From the NCBI GenBank assembly GCA_916048095.2, contig OU696576.1, forward strand, positions 2,149,501 to 2,213,500: 64,000 nucleotides of DNA, read 5' to 3'. The translations under genes were made by a program, and so were the position numbers. Below the pieces are notes generated by a model. It did no database searches, was not told the DNA's origin, and saw only the letters and a list, made by a program, of their open reading frames with translations. Positions 31,390 through 41,255 of this stretch are shown here, piece by piece. The first letter of the stretch is position 1, and each line of letters begins with the position of its first letter. Source of the DNA: Sacculina carcini. Taxonomy: Eukaryota > Arthropoda > Thecostraca > Sacculinidae.

Positions 31390-32890
31390 GGCGAATGCGG
31401 CCGGCAGAGAACGCACAAATGCGGCCGACGTAGACGCACATGTGCGGCCGGCGGAGACGCACGGGTGCGGCCGGCAGCGACGCACAGGTGCGGCCGGTGG
31501 TAACCCAAAGGGGCGTTCGGTGGGAACGCACAGGTGCGGCCGGCGGGAACGCACAGGTGTGGCCGGCTGTGACGCACAGGTGCGGCCGGCGGGAACGCAG
31601 AAGTGCGGCCGGTAGGAACACAGGTGCGGCCGGCAGTGACGCACAGGTGCGGCCGGTGGGAACGCACGAGTGCGGCCGGTAGGAACGCACAAGTGCGGCC
31701 GGCGGGGACGCACGAGTTCAGCCGGCGATGACGCACATGTGCGGCCGGTAGGGAACGCAGAAGTGCGGCCGGTAGGAACGCACAGGTGCGGCCGGCGGGA
31801 ACGCATAGGTGCGGCCGGCAGTGACGCATAGGTGCGGCCGGCAGTGACGCACAGGTGCGGCCGGTGGGAGCACAGGTGCAGCCGGTGGGAACGCAAGAAT
31901 GCGGCCGGCGGGGATGCACGAGTGCGGCCGGCGAGACTCAGAGGTGTGACCGGCGGGAACGCACAGGTGCGGCCGGCGAAGTCGCACGGGTGCGGCCGGC
32001 GAGACGCATAGTTGCGGCCGGTGAGACTCACAGGTACGTGTGCGGCCGGCGAAGACGCAGAAGTGCGGCCGGTGGGAACGCACGAGTGTGCCCAGTTTGA
32101 GCGCGGAATTGCGCCCGGCGGAGACGCGCCGGTGCGGCCGGTGAAGACGCACGGGTGTGGACGGCGAGACGCACAGGTGCGACCGGCAGATAACGCACAG
32201 GTGCGGCCGGCGAAGACGCACAGGTGCGGCCGGCAAAAACGCACGGGTGCGGCCGGCAGAGACGCCCGAGTGCAGCCGGTGGGAACGCATAGGTGCGGCG
32301 GGCGAAGACGCACAGGTGCGGCCGGCAGAGAACGCACGAATGCGGCCGTTGGGAACGCAGAATTGCGGCCGGCGAAGACGCACGAGTGCGGCCGGTGGGA
32401 ACGCACAGTTACGTGTGCGGCCGGCGAAGACGCACAGGGGCGGCCGGTGGGAACGCACAGGTGCGGCCGGTGGGAACGCACGAGTGCGGCCGGTAGGAAC
32501 GCAGAAGTGCGGCCGGCGGGGACGCACGAGTTCAGCCGGCGATGACGCACAGGTGCGGCCGGTAGGGAACGCAGAGGTGCGGCCGGTAGGAACGCAGAGG
32601 TGCGGCCGGCGGGAACGCATAGGTGCGGCCGGCAGTGACGCACAGGTTCGGCCGGCAGTGACGCACAGGTGCGGCCGGTGGGAGCGCAGGTGCAGCCGGT
32701 GGGAACGCAAGAATGCGGCCGGCGGGGATGCACGAGTGCGGCCGGCGCGACTCAGAGGTGCGGCCGGCGGGAACGCACAGGTGCGGCCGGCGGGAACGCA
32801 CAGGTGCGGCCGGTGCGAACGCAGAAGTGCGGCCGGTGGGAACACACGAGTGCGGCCGGTGGGAACGCACGAGTGCGGCTGGAGGAAACC
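31390..32890. repeat. 23-bp GC-rich minisatellite
   Basis: About 65 units of TGCGGCCGGCGGGAACGCAC plus three bases, with variants (GGTGGGAAC, GGCAGTGAC, GGTAGGAAC). Because 23 is not a multiple of three, every frame cycles through one 23-residue peptide period, which produces long ORFs on both strands (up to 492 codons). A higher-order duplication with an offset of 814 bp links about 31680-31960 with 32494-32774. I do not regard any of these ORFs as genes. Confidence 0.95.
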
Positions 32891-33200
32891 CTGAGGTGCA
32901 GACGGTGTGCCGCGACACGTACGAGACCTCAGACTGGTGGTATCGGAGCGGTTCGAAGACTTTGCTGGTGCGGACAACGTGAACAGCGACGACAACGATG
33001 ACCCACTCATTGTTGACATAGGCGATGAGTATGTGGCGAGAGACACGTCGACGACTGTTGAGCGTATGCACGACCCGTCGGCTTAGCAACACGAAGATAC
33101 TGAGATGCAGATTGTTAGGCGCAGTAGCCGTCTGCGGCGAAAGAAAGCCTGTCTTTGCGAGCGAGAGTTAGTGTGGTGCAAACGCGTCTTGATGGTTGCA
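32891..33200 (+). pseudogene. Pol C-terminal remnant of the LTR element
   Basis: Acidic sequence ADNVNSDDNDDPLIVDIGDE is followed, after a stop, by IVRRSSRLRRKKACL. A basic SRLRRKK-type tail near the end of pol, just before the purine tract, is usual in gypsy-like elements. The catalytic domains are missing. Confidence 0.5.
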
Positions 33201-33254
33201 ATTTGGAATGCATGAGGTTATTACTCATGAATGTTAGCTTGATGATCTTGATGA

Positions 33255-33265
33255 TCAGGGGGGAG
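33255..33265 (+). other. Polypurine tract before the 3' LTR
   Basis: AGGGGGGAG directly before TGTAGTTTCAG. Same position and composition as in the TRIM-like element (AGGGGGAGG before TGTAGTTC on its coding strand). Confidence 0.7.
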
Positions 33266-33822
33266 TGTAGTTTCAGTGTACGTTGCAATGCCGTCACTCG
33301 ATGGCGATGATGTCACCGCCGTTGAATCACATACCTGGAATAGACGGACCTGCAATCGCACGCTGCAGATTTGCAGAACAAGCGCGCTAGCCTGAGTATG
33401 TATGCGTGCGCGTGTGTGCATGTGAATCAGTCCGTCTATGTGCGTCTGCATGCGTGCGTATGCTTGTGAGTGTGTATGTGTGCGTGTGTGTGTGTGATCA
33501 CGTCATCGCCACTGATGCCATGCATCTATATGTCGCAATGTATCTGCTGTATATGTGTATGAGCGCTCATGTGTCATCGCTGTTGTCACACACATGTTCT
33601 TCGAACAAAGCTTGCTATATAATGCGCTAACGGGGAGGAATCGGGGATTGTCTCTTGGTGCTCGCTGTGTGATGTAGTCTTGTGGGCGCGTGTGGGACAT
33701 CGCTGTCCCGCACGCGCCTGTCTGTCTTTGTCTGTGCATCGAGAAATACATCGTTTTTTCATCATCATCATCATCATTTCATTTCATCGTTTACGTCGTT
33801 TTTTTCGACATTCGATTCCACA
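33266..33822 (+). repeat. 3' LTR
   Basis: A direct repeat of 30549-31061, with a simple-repeat insertion (ATCATCATC, about 33764-33800). It contains GTGGGACATCGCTGTCCCGC, a sharper form of the shared LTR hairpin. Confidence 0.85.
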
Positions 33823-33958
33823 ATTATATTTAATTAATAGTTCCGCACGAGGGGCGGGCTTAAATACGAGGCTGTTCAAGGGAAAATATTTTGCCACATC
33901 TAAAATAAAAACATTCATATTTATACTTTCCTCTGGGTTAAGACTTTTTATGGGTTTA
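33823..33958 (+). mobile_element. HINE-like repeat between two LTR insertions
   Basis: Contains a GTTCCGCACGAGGGGCGGGC box and ATACGAGGCTGTTC, the direct continuation of 30548 once the LTR element is removed (compare 26720-26780). Confidence 0.6.
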
Positions 33959-34377
33959 TGTAACTTGACAAAACAAAACTGAAAAAGATATATTAAAAGA
34001 CAGGCGCGCGTGGGACAGCGATGTCCCACGCGCGCCTACAAGACAGCACCGCACAGCAAACACGCCCGAACACGACTCCCTCCACGAACTCAGAGGACAA
34101 TACAAGGACACCATTGCATAAGCGCACACACACTCACATACACATGCAGAGCAAACCAACGCCACAACGACACCTGACACTCGACACTTGCAATCTTGCA
34201 CACTCCTCGCTGCAATACATGCACATGCACACACACTCGCACACAAACATACATACACAATGTATGTAAAAAAACAAAAACAACAAAAAACCCAAAAAAA
34301 CATACACAATGCGCAAAGCACCACGCCAGCAAACACAAGAAGCATAAGCCCACACACAACGAAAACCCAGAACTACA
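33959..34377 (-). repeat. 3' LTR of the TRIM-like element
   Basis: It contains a 16-bp perfect hairpin, AGGCGCGCGTGGGACA (34002-34017) with loop GCGA and the complementary arm 34022-34037. Confidence 0.85.
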
Positions 34378-35173
34378 CCTCCCCCTGTTTCTTAAGAAAC
34401 AAACATATAAAAAACGCCAACACAGCAACAAAAAATAAAAAGCGAACACAATCACGGAGATATACAAAGAAACAACAACCAAACAAAATCCGCTCCGGCC
34501 CGCCCATCCAGCTCGACGGCTCCACCAGAAACACGCACCCGGCTACGGCGAAGCACAACACGTCAGGCCCCAGCGTCCCCCGCGCTCCCGCCTCGCCCGT
34601 GCTCTTCAGTGCTCCGCCGCAACCTGCCGTCTTCTCCATCACCGGCCGCCGCGACAGGGCACAACACTTTGGCCCCAGCACCCACCGTGCTCCCGCCGTC
34701 ACCTGTGCTCTTCAGCACCCTGTCGCAGCCGGCCGTAATCCACCTTCCACAAATGCCGTCTTGCCTTCCGGGTCACGACGCCTCCTGCCGCTTCAGCAGC
34801 TCCTTGCCTCCTTGAGCACCAGCAGCTTCCCCCGACTGTTCTGCGACGTAGCCAGCACCAAGGCAGGCGGGACGACGAGCAACCTCGGCGCAGCTCCCCG
34901 GCTGCCTGCTTGCCGGCACCATGCTCCACTGTCGTCCCCCTGCACACCCTCTTGCCACGCCGCCGAACACCACCTCTATCTTCCACTTTGCCACTGATGC
35001 CCAAGGGTCAGTACCACCGCCGCTGCTGAAGTCATTGTCAATTCATCAATTCCATGACACTATCCCGAAGCAACTACAACAATCTACACTAAACTACACT
35101 ATTCCGAAGCAAAATCAAACGGCCTATCCATAAAAACCACAAAAAACAAATCACTGAAAAGGCCGAAATAGCT

Positions 35174-35543
35174 TGTAACTTGACAAAACAAAACTGAAAA
35201 AGATATATTAAAAGACAGGCGCGCGTGGGACAGCGATGTCCCACGCGCGCCTACAAGACAACACCGCACAGCAAACACGCCCGAACACGACTCCCTCCAC
35301 GAACTCAGAGGACAATACAAGGACACCATTGCATAAGCGCACACACACTCACATACACATGCAGAGCAAACCAACGCCACAACGACACCTGACACTCGAC
35401 ACTTGCAATCTTGCACACTCCTCGCTGCAATACATGCACATGCACACACACTTGCACACAAACATACATACACAATGCGCAAAGCACCACGCCAGCAAAC
35501 ACAAGAAGCATAAGCCCACACACAACGAAAACCCAGAACTACA
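35174..35543 (-). repeat. 5' LTR of the TRIM-like element
   Basis: The same hairpin is at 35217-35232 and 35237-35252. On the coding strand the LTR starts TGTAGTTCTGGG and ends CAAGTTACA. Confidence 0.85.
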
Positions 35544-35689
35544 GTTTACTTTTTCTTTTTAAATTTCTAATCGTTTTTTTTATTAATTCAACATGTATTA
35601 TACCTTATTAATTGTTCTGCACAACGGGCGGGTCTTAATGCTAGATGGTGACGTTAAGTTATAAATATATTTTGAAAACATTATGTTAA
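35544..35689 (+). mobile_element. HINE-like repeat between insertions
   Basis: It carries GTTCTGCACAACGGGCGGGT and ATAAATATATTTTGAAAACA, matching 26905-26985. Its last bases GTTAA are repeated at 39380, the far side of the next insertion. Confidence 0.6.
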
Positions 35690-35797
35690 TCTCCGTCATT
35701 TCTCGGTAGATCGACAACCAGAAATTAGGAAACGTGTAATTACAGTCTCGAATAAACTCGGAATGAGTGAACGATTATAAATACTTGGATAATAACA
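35690..35797 (-). repeat. 3' LTR remnant
   Basis: 107 bp matching 38850-38957 with about three differences. It joins integrase codons directly at 35798. Confidence 0.8.
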
Positions 35798-38177
35798 AGT
35801 AGTTCAGCTGGTGCACCTCTCTCAAAAAATATCCTCCCCAGGTGCTGTATGACCTGATAACTGTCGGCCGCACGCAGTTGTCTCCACAAGCTAAACCGCG
35901 AGGGGCCACAGTCAACGACAGTCAGGTACGACTGATTGTCGTAATGAGTAACGTCAATGGCCAGGCGACTCCAGATATCAGCAACGCTCAGCGCGCCGTG
36001 TCGCCATTTGACCGGTGCCGGATCGATAGCGTTGCATACATCACAACGACGAAACACCTCGCGTACATCCGATCGCTTCACATGTCTAGCGAGGTTACGT
36101 TTGGCAAAAAATATTGTTCGACGTGTTCCTGGATGCCCTGCTCGCTCATGAATGTTTGAAATATCCTCGGCGACTGATCCACGGAATGCTGGAGCCGCAA
36201 CTGCCGCGCCTACAGCTGTTGATTCGCTGCCAAGCCAACTGGTTGTCACACGCGTGAGAGCATCTGCCAAATTTTCGGCGGATCGAACCAGTCGCACCTT
36301 CACTCGTAATCCGAGTTCATTCACCATCTGTTTGATGAGGCACACTCTCCGTCGTATCAGCATTTCGCCATGCGCTTTTGTCCGGAGCCTGGCACGACCG
36401 CTCAGTGCATCACCAATCCAATGGTGAACAGTTGCAGAATCCGTGCAGAGGTCTATCACCTTCATACCCCACGAAACGGCAATGTTGATACCTCTGATGG
36501 CAGCGTCCAGCTCGGCCATGTTGATATGAATGACTTCATCTCGACGAAGCCAGCACGCGTCCTCGATTAATCCCGAGTCCTTAGTCCTCAACAACACTCC
36601 GAGAGCAATCGCGCTGGCATCAGTCCACACAGTTACCTCTTCTCCGGTCACCCGCCATACTCCCCTCGCTGGATCTTCATTCGTGAGTCTGTTAATGACA
36701 TTTGAAATTTTGTTCTCCACAGACCGGTCATCAACGACATCATCCCATCCTCGAGTCACAGAATTCACACACCGCTTCATCCAGGAAGCGGCAGGTCTTA
36801 ACCATCCAGCCACCGGTAGATGAGCAACCAGACGGCCGTACCACGAAAACACCGACCTGCGAGTCATTGGCCCATTAATTGGTGGTATAGGATTATCCCT
36901 GCTCCACGCCAATCCGTTTGCTGTCGCCGAACGCTCAGACCCAGCACACGACATGAAGGGTCGGCCCGCACTGCGGTTTTACAGGTCAGCCCATATCTGG
37001 AGAGATGCTTGCTCACTTCATCTGCGCTCAGCACAGACTCATCGACAAGAATGTCGTCAATGTACGATGATGCTGCTCTGTCGACATTTGGATCTTGCTT
37101 ACACACGAAGTTGACGATCTCTTTCATTATAATAGGAGCCGCACTTAGCCCGAACCACAACCGAGTCAGACAATATCGCTTGTTAGATATTATTACTGTT
37201 TGGTAACACCAGAGTGCAGGCTCGACTTCAACCTGGAGATAGGCGCGCGTCAGATCCAACAAGGCTACACGGTCGCCCCGCCTCCTCCACTCTCTGAGTT
37301 TGTGGTGGCAGACGTCAGCATCCGCCGTATGTATTTCCACGAATTGATTTAATTGGCGAAAGTCCATCACCGGCCTGACTTTGGATTTGTTCTTTTGGCT
37401 GACTGCCATGAGTGGGATGAGTCCTCTTACTGGCCCATGAGCGCGTTCATCGTATTCAGCGAGCCATCCGGCGTCAATCCAAGATTGTAGCTCTGACCGG
37501 TACTCATCACGGACATGTGAAGCAATCGCATATTCGGCCGTCCGGTTCGTCAGCACACTTGGACGTTGCGACCACTTCCACTTCACTCTCCACGAGTTTT
37601 CACTTGCATCGAAATAGGCCACGAAGTCTTTGCCCTCAAGCTCACATCCACCACCCACACCTTTCCCATTCGCTGCTGCCGCCGCATACAGTTCCCGCGG
37701 AGCAAGTGCATTTTCTACTCCCCACGTCAGTTTCCGCCTCGAGTCCAACATCATACCACCCATTGCCACAATACCGTCAAGTCCGAGAATGAAATCAAAA
37801 CCGGCTGGCCGGTGCTTCACCACCAGTACGCTGAGCTCGAATGCCTTGCCTCCGTCCACCGCGATCTGCGCTGGCCAACTACCCTGACATGTCATCTGAG
37901 TTCCGCTAATAGTCAACAACGACTCACCATGAAATTCCGCCAGCCCTCTGCACAACGACTCCGATATTATACTCCTAGTACATCCAGTGTCAATAACGCA
38001 AAGCACTGAACGTTGACCAACAAACGAGTGGTGACCATCGGCGCCGTTTCGGTAGAGGAGAAGAGACTGGCACCTACGTCTCTCTTCCTTAGCCGTTTTC
38101 CGGACAGCGTGAACAGATATGCCCGATTTCACCACACTTGAAACACGTGGGCCCAGTTCTCCCTTTTCCAGGGCCAT
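35740..38177 (-). pseudogene. Pol of the third LTR element (frameshifted, truncated)
   Basis: The first part, 38177-36864: protease CVIDTGCTRSIISE; RT with VMDFRQLNQFVEIHTADADV, LLDLTRAYLQVEV and SSYIDDILVDESV (catalytic YIDD). A one-base frameshift near 36930 moves the frame to 36954-35740: RRSVFSWYGRLVAHLPVAGW, RNase H VTVWTDASAIALGVLL, integrase zinc part HERAGHPG to CDVCNA, and the core start AIDVTHYDNQSYLTVVD. It ends after ERGAPAELL by fusion to LTR sequence, so the second Asp and Glu of the integrase are gone. It is inactive. Confidence 0.85.
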
Positions 38178-38874
38178 TTTTTCGGCGAGAGCAATAACGC
38201 GCGGAATGCCCGGCTTGGTAACACAAGAAACACTTGAAGGGTTTTATCTGCTGGTCGTGATCACGCGTTGTCGAACGAGCAGCCAGTCCAGTGTTAACGT
38301 TGTGGGTCGCTTCTGACAAAATCACCCTTGTCCTGTCCACGACTTCGGTCAGCGTCATAGCGTCGAGTTTGGCGTTCGCCCTGTGGACATGTCGCACCGT
38401 CTGTGGGATTGCTGAGACGAAAGCACATTTTATTGAGACTGGGTCGGTTATATTGCACCTGGCTCCCAGTCTGCGCAGGTCGGACAACAACACATCGACA
38501 CACTCACCTTCGCTCAATCTTCGCCCCACAAAAGCGTCGTACGCTCCGAAGGTATCCATGCCAAACGCGGTCTGAAGATCTTGCTCCACTTTTTCAAGGT
38601 CCAGCTGTTCTACATCGGGGAGGCAGTCCACGACAGCATATGCATCACCTGTAACTCTCATCCCAACAGCTTGGGCCACATCGCGCACGCCTAGGAGTCG
38701 ACACATTTTCCTAACTTTGCTGAGCCAATCTGTGGGGTCCTTTTTGCCGTCATACTCCGGCACCAGCCTCAGGTCGAAAACCACATTACTTGCAGCCGAA
38801 ATAGCTTGTAGTTCCGCATTTCCCGCAACCGTCATTGTTGCTTCGTTCTCCGTCATGTCTCGGTAGATCGACAA
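38089..38874 (-). CDS. Gag of the third LTR element
   Basis: 261 residues from 38874; MTENEATMTV (from 38856) is an alternative start. Either start lies inside the LTR (boundary 38807), because no other methionine precedes the conserved FDLRLVPEYDG. The body has WLSKVRKMCRLLG and a capsid-like helical region. Two CCHC knuckles end it: CFLCYQAGHSARYC and CFKCGEIGHICSRC. It packages the element RNA. It overlaps pol by 89 nt, and pol is in the +1 (or -2) phase relative to gag. Confidence 0.85.
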   Translation of the reverse strand: MSIYRDMTENEATMTVAGNAELQAISAASNVVFDLRLVPEYDGKKDPTDWLSKVRKMCRLLGVRDVAQAVGMRVTGDAYAVVDCLPDVEQLDLEKVEQDLQTAFGMDTFGAYDAFVGRRLSEGECVDVLLSDLRRLGARCNITDPVSIKCAFVSAIPQTVRHVHRANAKLDAMTLTEVVDRTRVILSEATHNVNTGLAARSTTRDHDQQIKPFKCFLCYQAGHSARYCSRRKNGPGKGRTGPTCFKCGEIGHICSRCPENG

Positions 38875-39379
38875 CCAGAAATTAGGAAACGTGTAATTAC
38901 AGTCTCGAATAAACTCGGAATGAGTGAACGAATATAAATACTTAGATAATAACAGAAGATAACAGTAACCCGTGAGTGGACAAACGACTCAATAAACCAC
39001 CGGGTAACAATAACCCGTGAGTGAACGAACGACTCAATAAACCACCGCTACCGCCGTAAATCCCATTTCAACAAAACGCAACACCGCCGCACGCTTCACA
39101 CACACTGCCCAACATTCACTCTCCAGTTCACGCGTTGATAATCGCCCGCTGCAGGCGATCGTTTGTATATTCATCCAATAATCAACCAATCAGAAAACAA
39201 TACGCCAATACGTCATCAAAGCCTGCAAGTTCACACACAAGCATACATGCACGCTCGCACATACGCACACGCAGGCTACCCGCACGCGCAGGCTATAAGC
39301 CACGCCTCAACACACTGCACCGCAAACATTCAGCTGATACAAATGCCTTAATGCGCAAGCATCTCCACTTCACACTACA
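38807..39379 (-). repeat. 5' LTR
   Basis: 573 bp beginning TGTAG and ending CTACA, so its termini are 5-bp inverted. On the minus strand it is followed by AGCTATTTCGGC, as in the TRIM-like element, and similar to AGGTATTTCGGC after the LTR at 31061. The first gag codons lie inside it. Confidence 0.65.
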
Positions 39380-41255
39380 GTTAAAAATGTTTATTCATTT
39401 TTCATTGTTTTGTGTCAGAGTTCTGAATTATTCAGCACGACGGGCAGGTTTAAATATGAGGTGGTTTAGACAAACTATGTTGTCAAAATAATAAAAATAT
39501 ATAGAAATTCATACTTTTATGGGTTTACTCTTTTCTTTATTTAGTCATATTTATTTTCTCTTATGAATTGATTACAAATTTAATAGTATGAATTGTTCCG
39601 CACGACGGGCGGGTTTACATGTTAGAATTTTCATTGTTCCGTGTTTGAGTTCTGAATTATTCAGCACGACGGGCAGGTTTAAATATGAGGCGGTTTAGAC
39701 AAACTATTTTGTAAAAATAAATCTGAAAATATAGAAATTTAGGCATTTTTATGGGATCATTCTTTTCATTTTATAATTCATATTCCTTTTCTCTGATTAA
39801 TTTAATACAAATTTAATAGAATATTTCGCACGACGGGCGAGTTTAAATGCTAGAATTTTCATTGGTTGTTACGTGTTTGTGTTCTGAATTACTTCGCACG
39901 ACGGGCAGGCTCAAATATGAGGCGATTTAGACTAACTATTTTGTCAAAATGATAAAAATATAGAAATTCAGACTTTTTATGGGTTTACTCTTTTCTTTAT
40001 TTATTCATATTTATTTTCTCTTATGAATTGAATACAAATTTAATTGTAATAATTGTTCCGCACGACGGGCGGGTTTACATGTTAGAATTTTCATTGTTTC
40101 GTGTTTGAGTTCTGAATTATTCAGCACGACGGGCAGGTTAAATTATGAGGCGGTTTAGACAAACTATTTTGTCAAAATAAATTTAAAAATATAGAAATTT
40201 AGGCATTTTTATGGGATTATACTTTTCTATTTTAATTCATATTCCTTTTCTCTTATTAATTGAATACAAATTTAATAGAATGTTTCGCACGACGGGCGGG
40301 TTTATATGCTAGAATTTTCATTGGCTGTTACGTGTTTGTTATCTGAATTATTCCGCACGACGGGCGGGTAAAATGCTACTGGGAACAAAGTAAACTACTG
40401 AATTTAACAGCGTAATTTAATTGGTTTAATTTCAAGTTGCATACTAAGGGCTGTAATATCGGTGTAATAAAAAAATATCAACTTTATAAATATGATGCAT
40501 TGGCGTCAGCATTAATCGAAAATTATAGATATGATATAATATGAGTTTAACCCTATATAAGCCATGTAACACATATGTAAAATTTGTTTCATAAGCTGTT
40601 TCAAGAATATAACATACTAAATAATGATAACACTAAAAATGTCACCACCAAACCCCAGAGTAACACCAGTTAAACAAAAAATATCACATCTTTTGAGGAA
40701 ATAAGTCACTACAGCTTGCTTAGGGATGTAGGGAAACAGCTGATGCACAGGATACAGGATATCACCTTGGGTTCTGGAGGGTTAACATTTTCATTGTGTT
40801 TTTGTTTAATTTCTAAATTATTCCTGACGACGAGCGGGCTTAAATATGAGGCGTGTTGACTGACAAATATTTCGTCAATTATCAGAATATGAATATGCAA
40901 ATTCAGAATTATAATTTTCTTTTGTCTTAGATTTTACAATTTACAGTTTTCTATTAGACTGTCTTTTTGCATTTAAATATGTATTAATTTTGTTTTATTA
41001 ATTGTTCGGCACGACTGGCGGGTATGAACATTCAATGTTACCGTTTAGAACGAAGTCATATACAAAACTCACGGGCTTGACTTCAAGATACAGAGTCACT
41101 AATGAAAATGTGAATTAAATGGTGTATAATTAAATCGCATTATGCAATAAGTGTAAATTTAGCTGTCTTAGCAATAAATGTGAATTTAGCTGTCACAGTT
41201 TGGCTTCTATACTATACAGACGCGTTGTGAGAAAGGTATTGGTGGGCGGCCCACA
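39380..41255 (+). mobile_element. HINE-like satellite block
   Basis: The densest group of boxes: at least eleven CACGACGGGCGGGT-type motifs between 39432 and 41001, alternating CAGCACGACGGGCAGGTTTAAAT and CCGCACGACGGGCGGGTTTACAT subtypes, with a dimer period of roughly 230-450 bp. The sequence at 40364 is the empty site for the insertion at 23705-26384. No gene is seen. Confidence 0.6.

Larger units (their letters stand above)
30549..33822 (+). mobile_element. LTR retrotransposon hollowed out by a minisatellite
   Basis: LTRs at 30549-31061 (513 bp) and 33266-33822 (557 bp, with an extra ATC-rich insertion) begin TGTA and end CCACA. They are flanked by a perfect 5-bp duplication ATTAT (30544-30548 and 33823-33827). 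Between them are a gag start, a 1.5-kb minisatellite, a pol C-terminal remnant and a purine tract. It shares gag motif and post-LTR motif with the element at 35.7-39.4 kb. Confidence 0.85.
33959..35543 (-). mobile_element. TRIM-like non-autonomous LTR retrotransposon
   Basis: 1,585 bp. LTRs 33959-34377 (419 bp) and 35174-35543 (370 bp) differ mainly by an A-rich insertion of about 49 bp in the left one. Flanks are a perfect 5-bp duplication GTTTA (33954-33958 and 35544-35548). On the minus strand the order is LTR, post-LTR motif AGCTATTTCGGC, about 0.8 kb without gag or pol, purine tract AGGGGGAGG, LTR. The internal plus-strand ORF (34188-34997) has no recognisable domain and is probably chance. 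Confidence 0.8.
35690..39379 (-). mobile_element. LTR retrotransposon, 3' part deleted
   Basis: The flanks GTTAA (35685-35689 and 39380-39384) and the continuous HINE sequence on both sides define the insertion. On the minus strand: LTR (39379 to 38807), gag, pol with protease, RT, RNase H and a partial integrase, then a jump into a 107-bp piece of LTR (35797-35690). The rest of integrase, the purine tract and most of the 3' LTR are missing. RT and protease resemble the fossil at 1-280 and 4729-5354. The clade is not certain; gypsy-like is my best guess. Confidence 0.75.

Noticed and set aside
31255..33046. 492- and 442-codon ORFs and several plus-strand ORFs rich in Cys/Arg/Pro
   Set aside because: They follow from a stop-free 23-bp repeat read in every frame; no frame-specific conservation is visible.
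34188..34997. 269-codon ORF inside the TRIM-like element
   Set aside because: It is on the strand opposite to the element signals, spans low-complexity CA-rich LTR sequence and has no recognisable domain.
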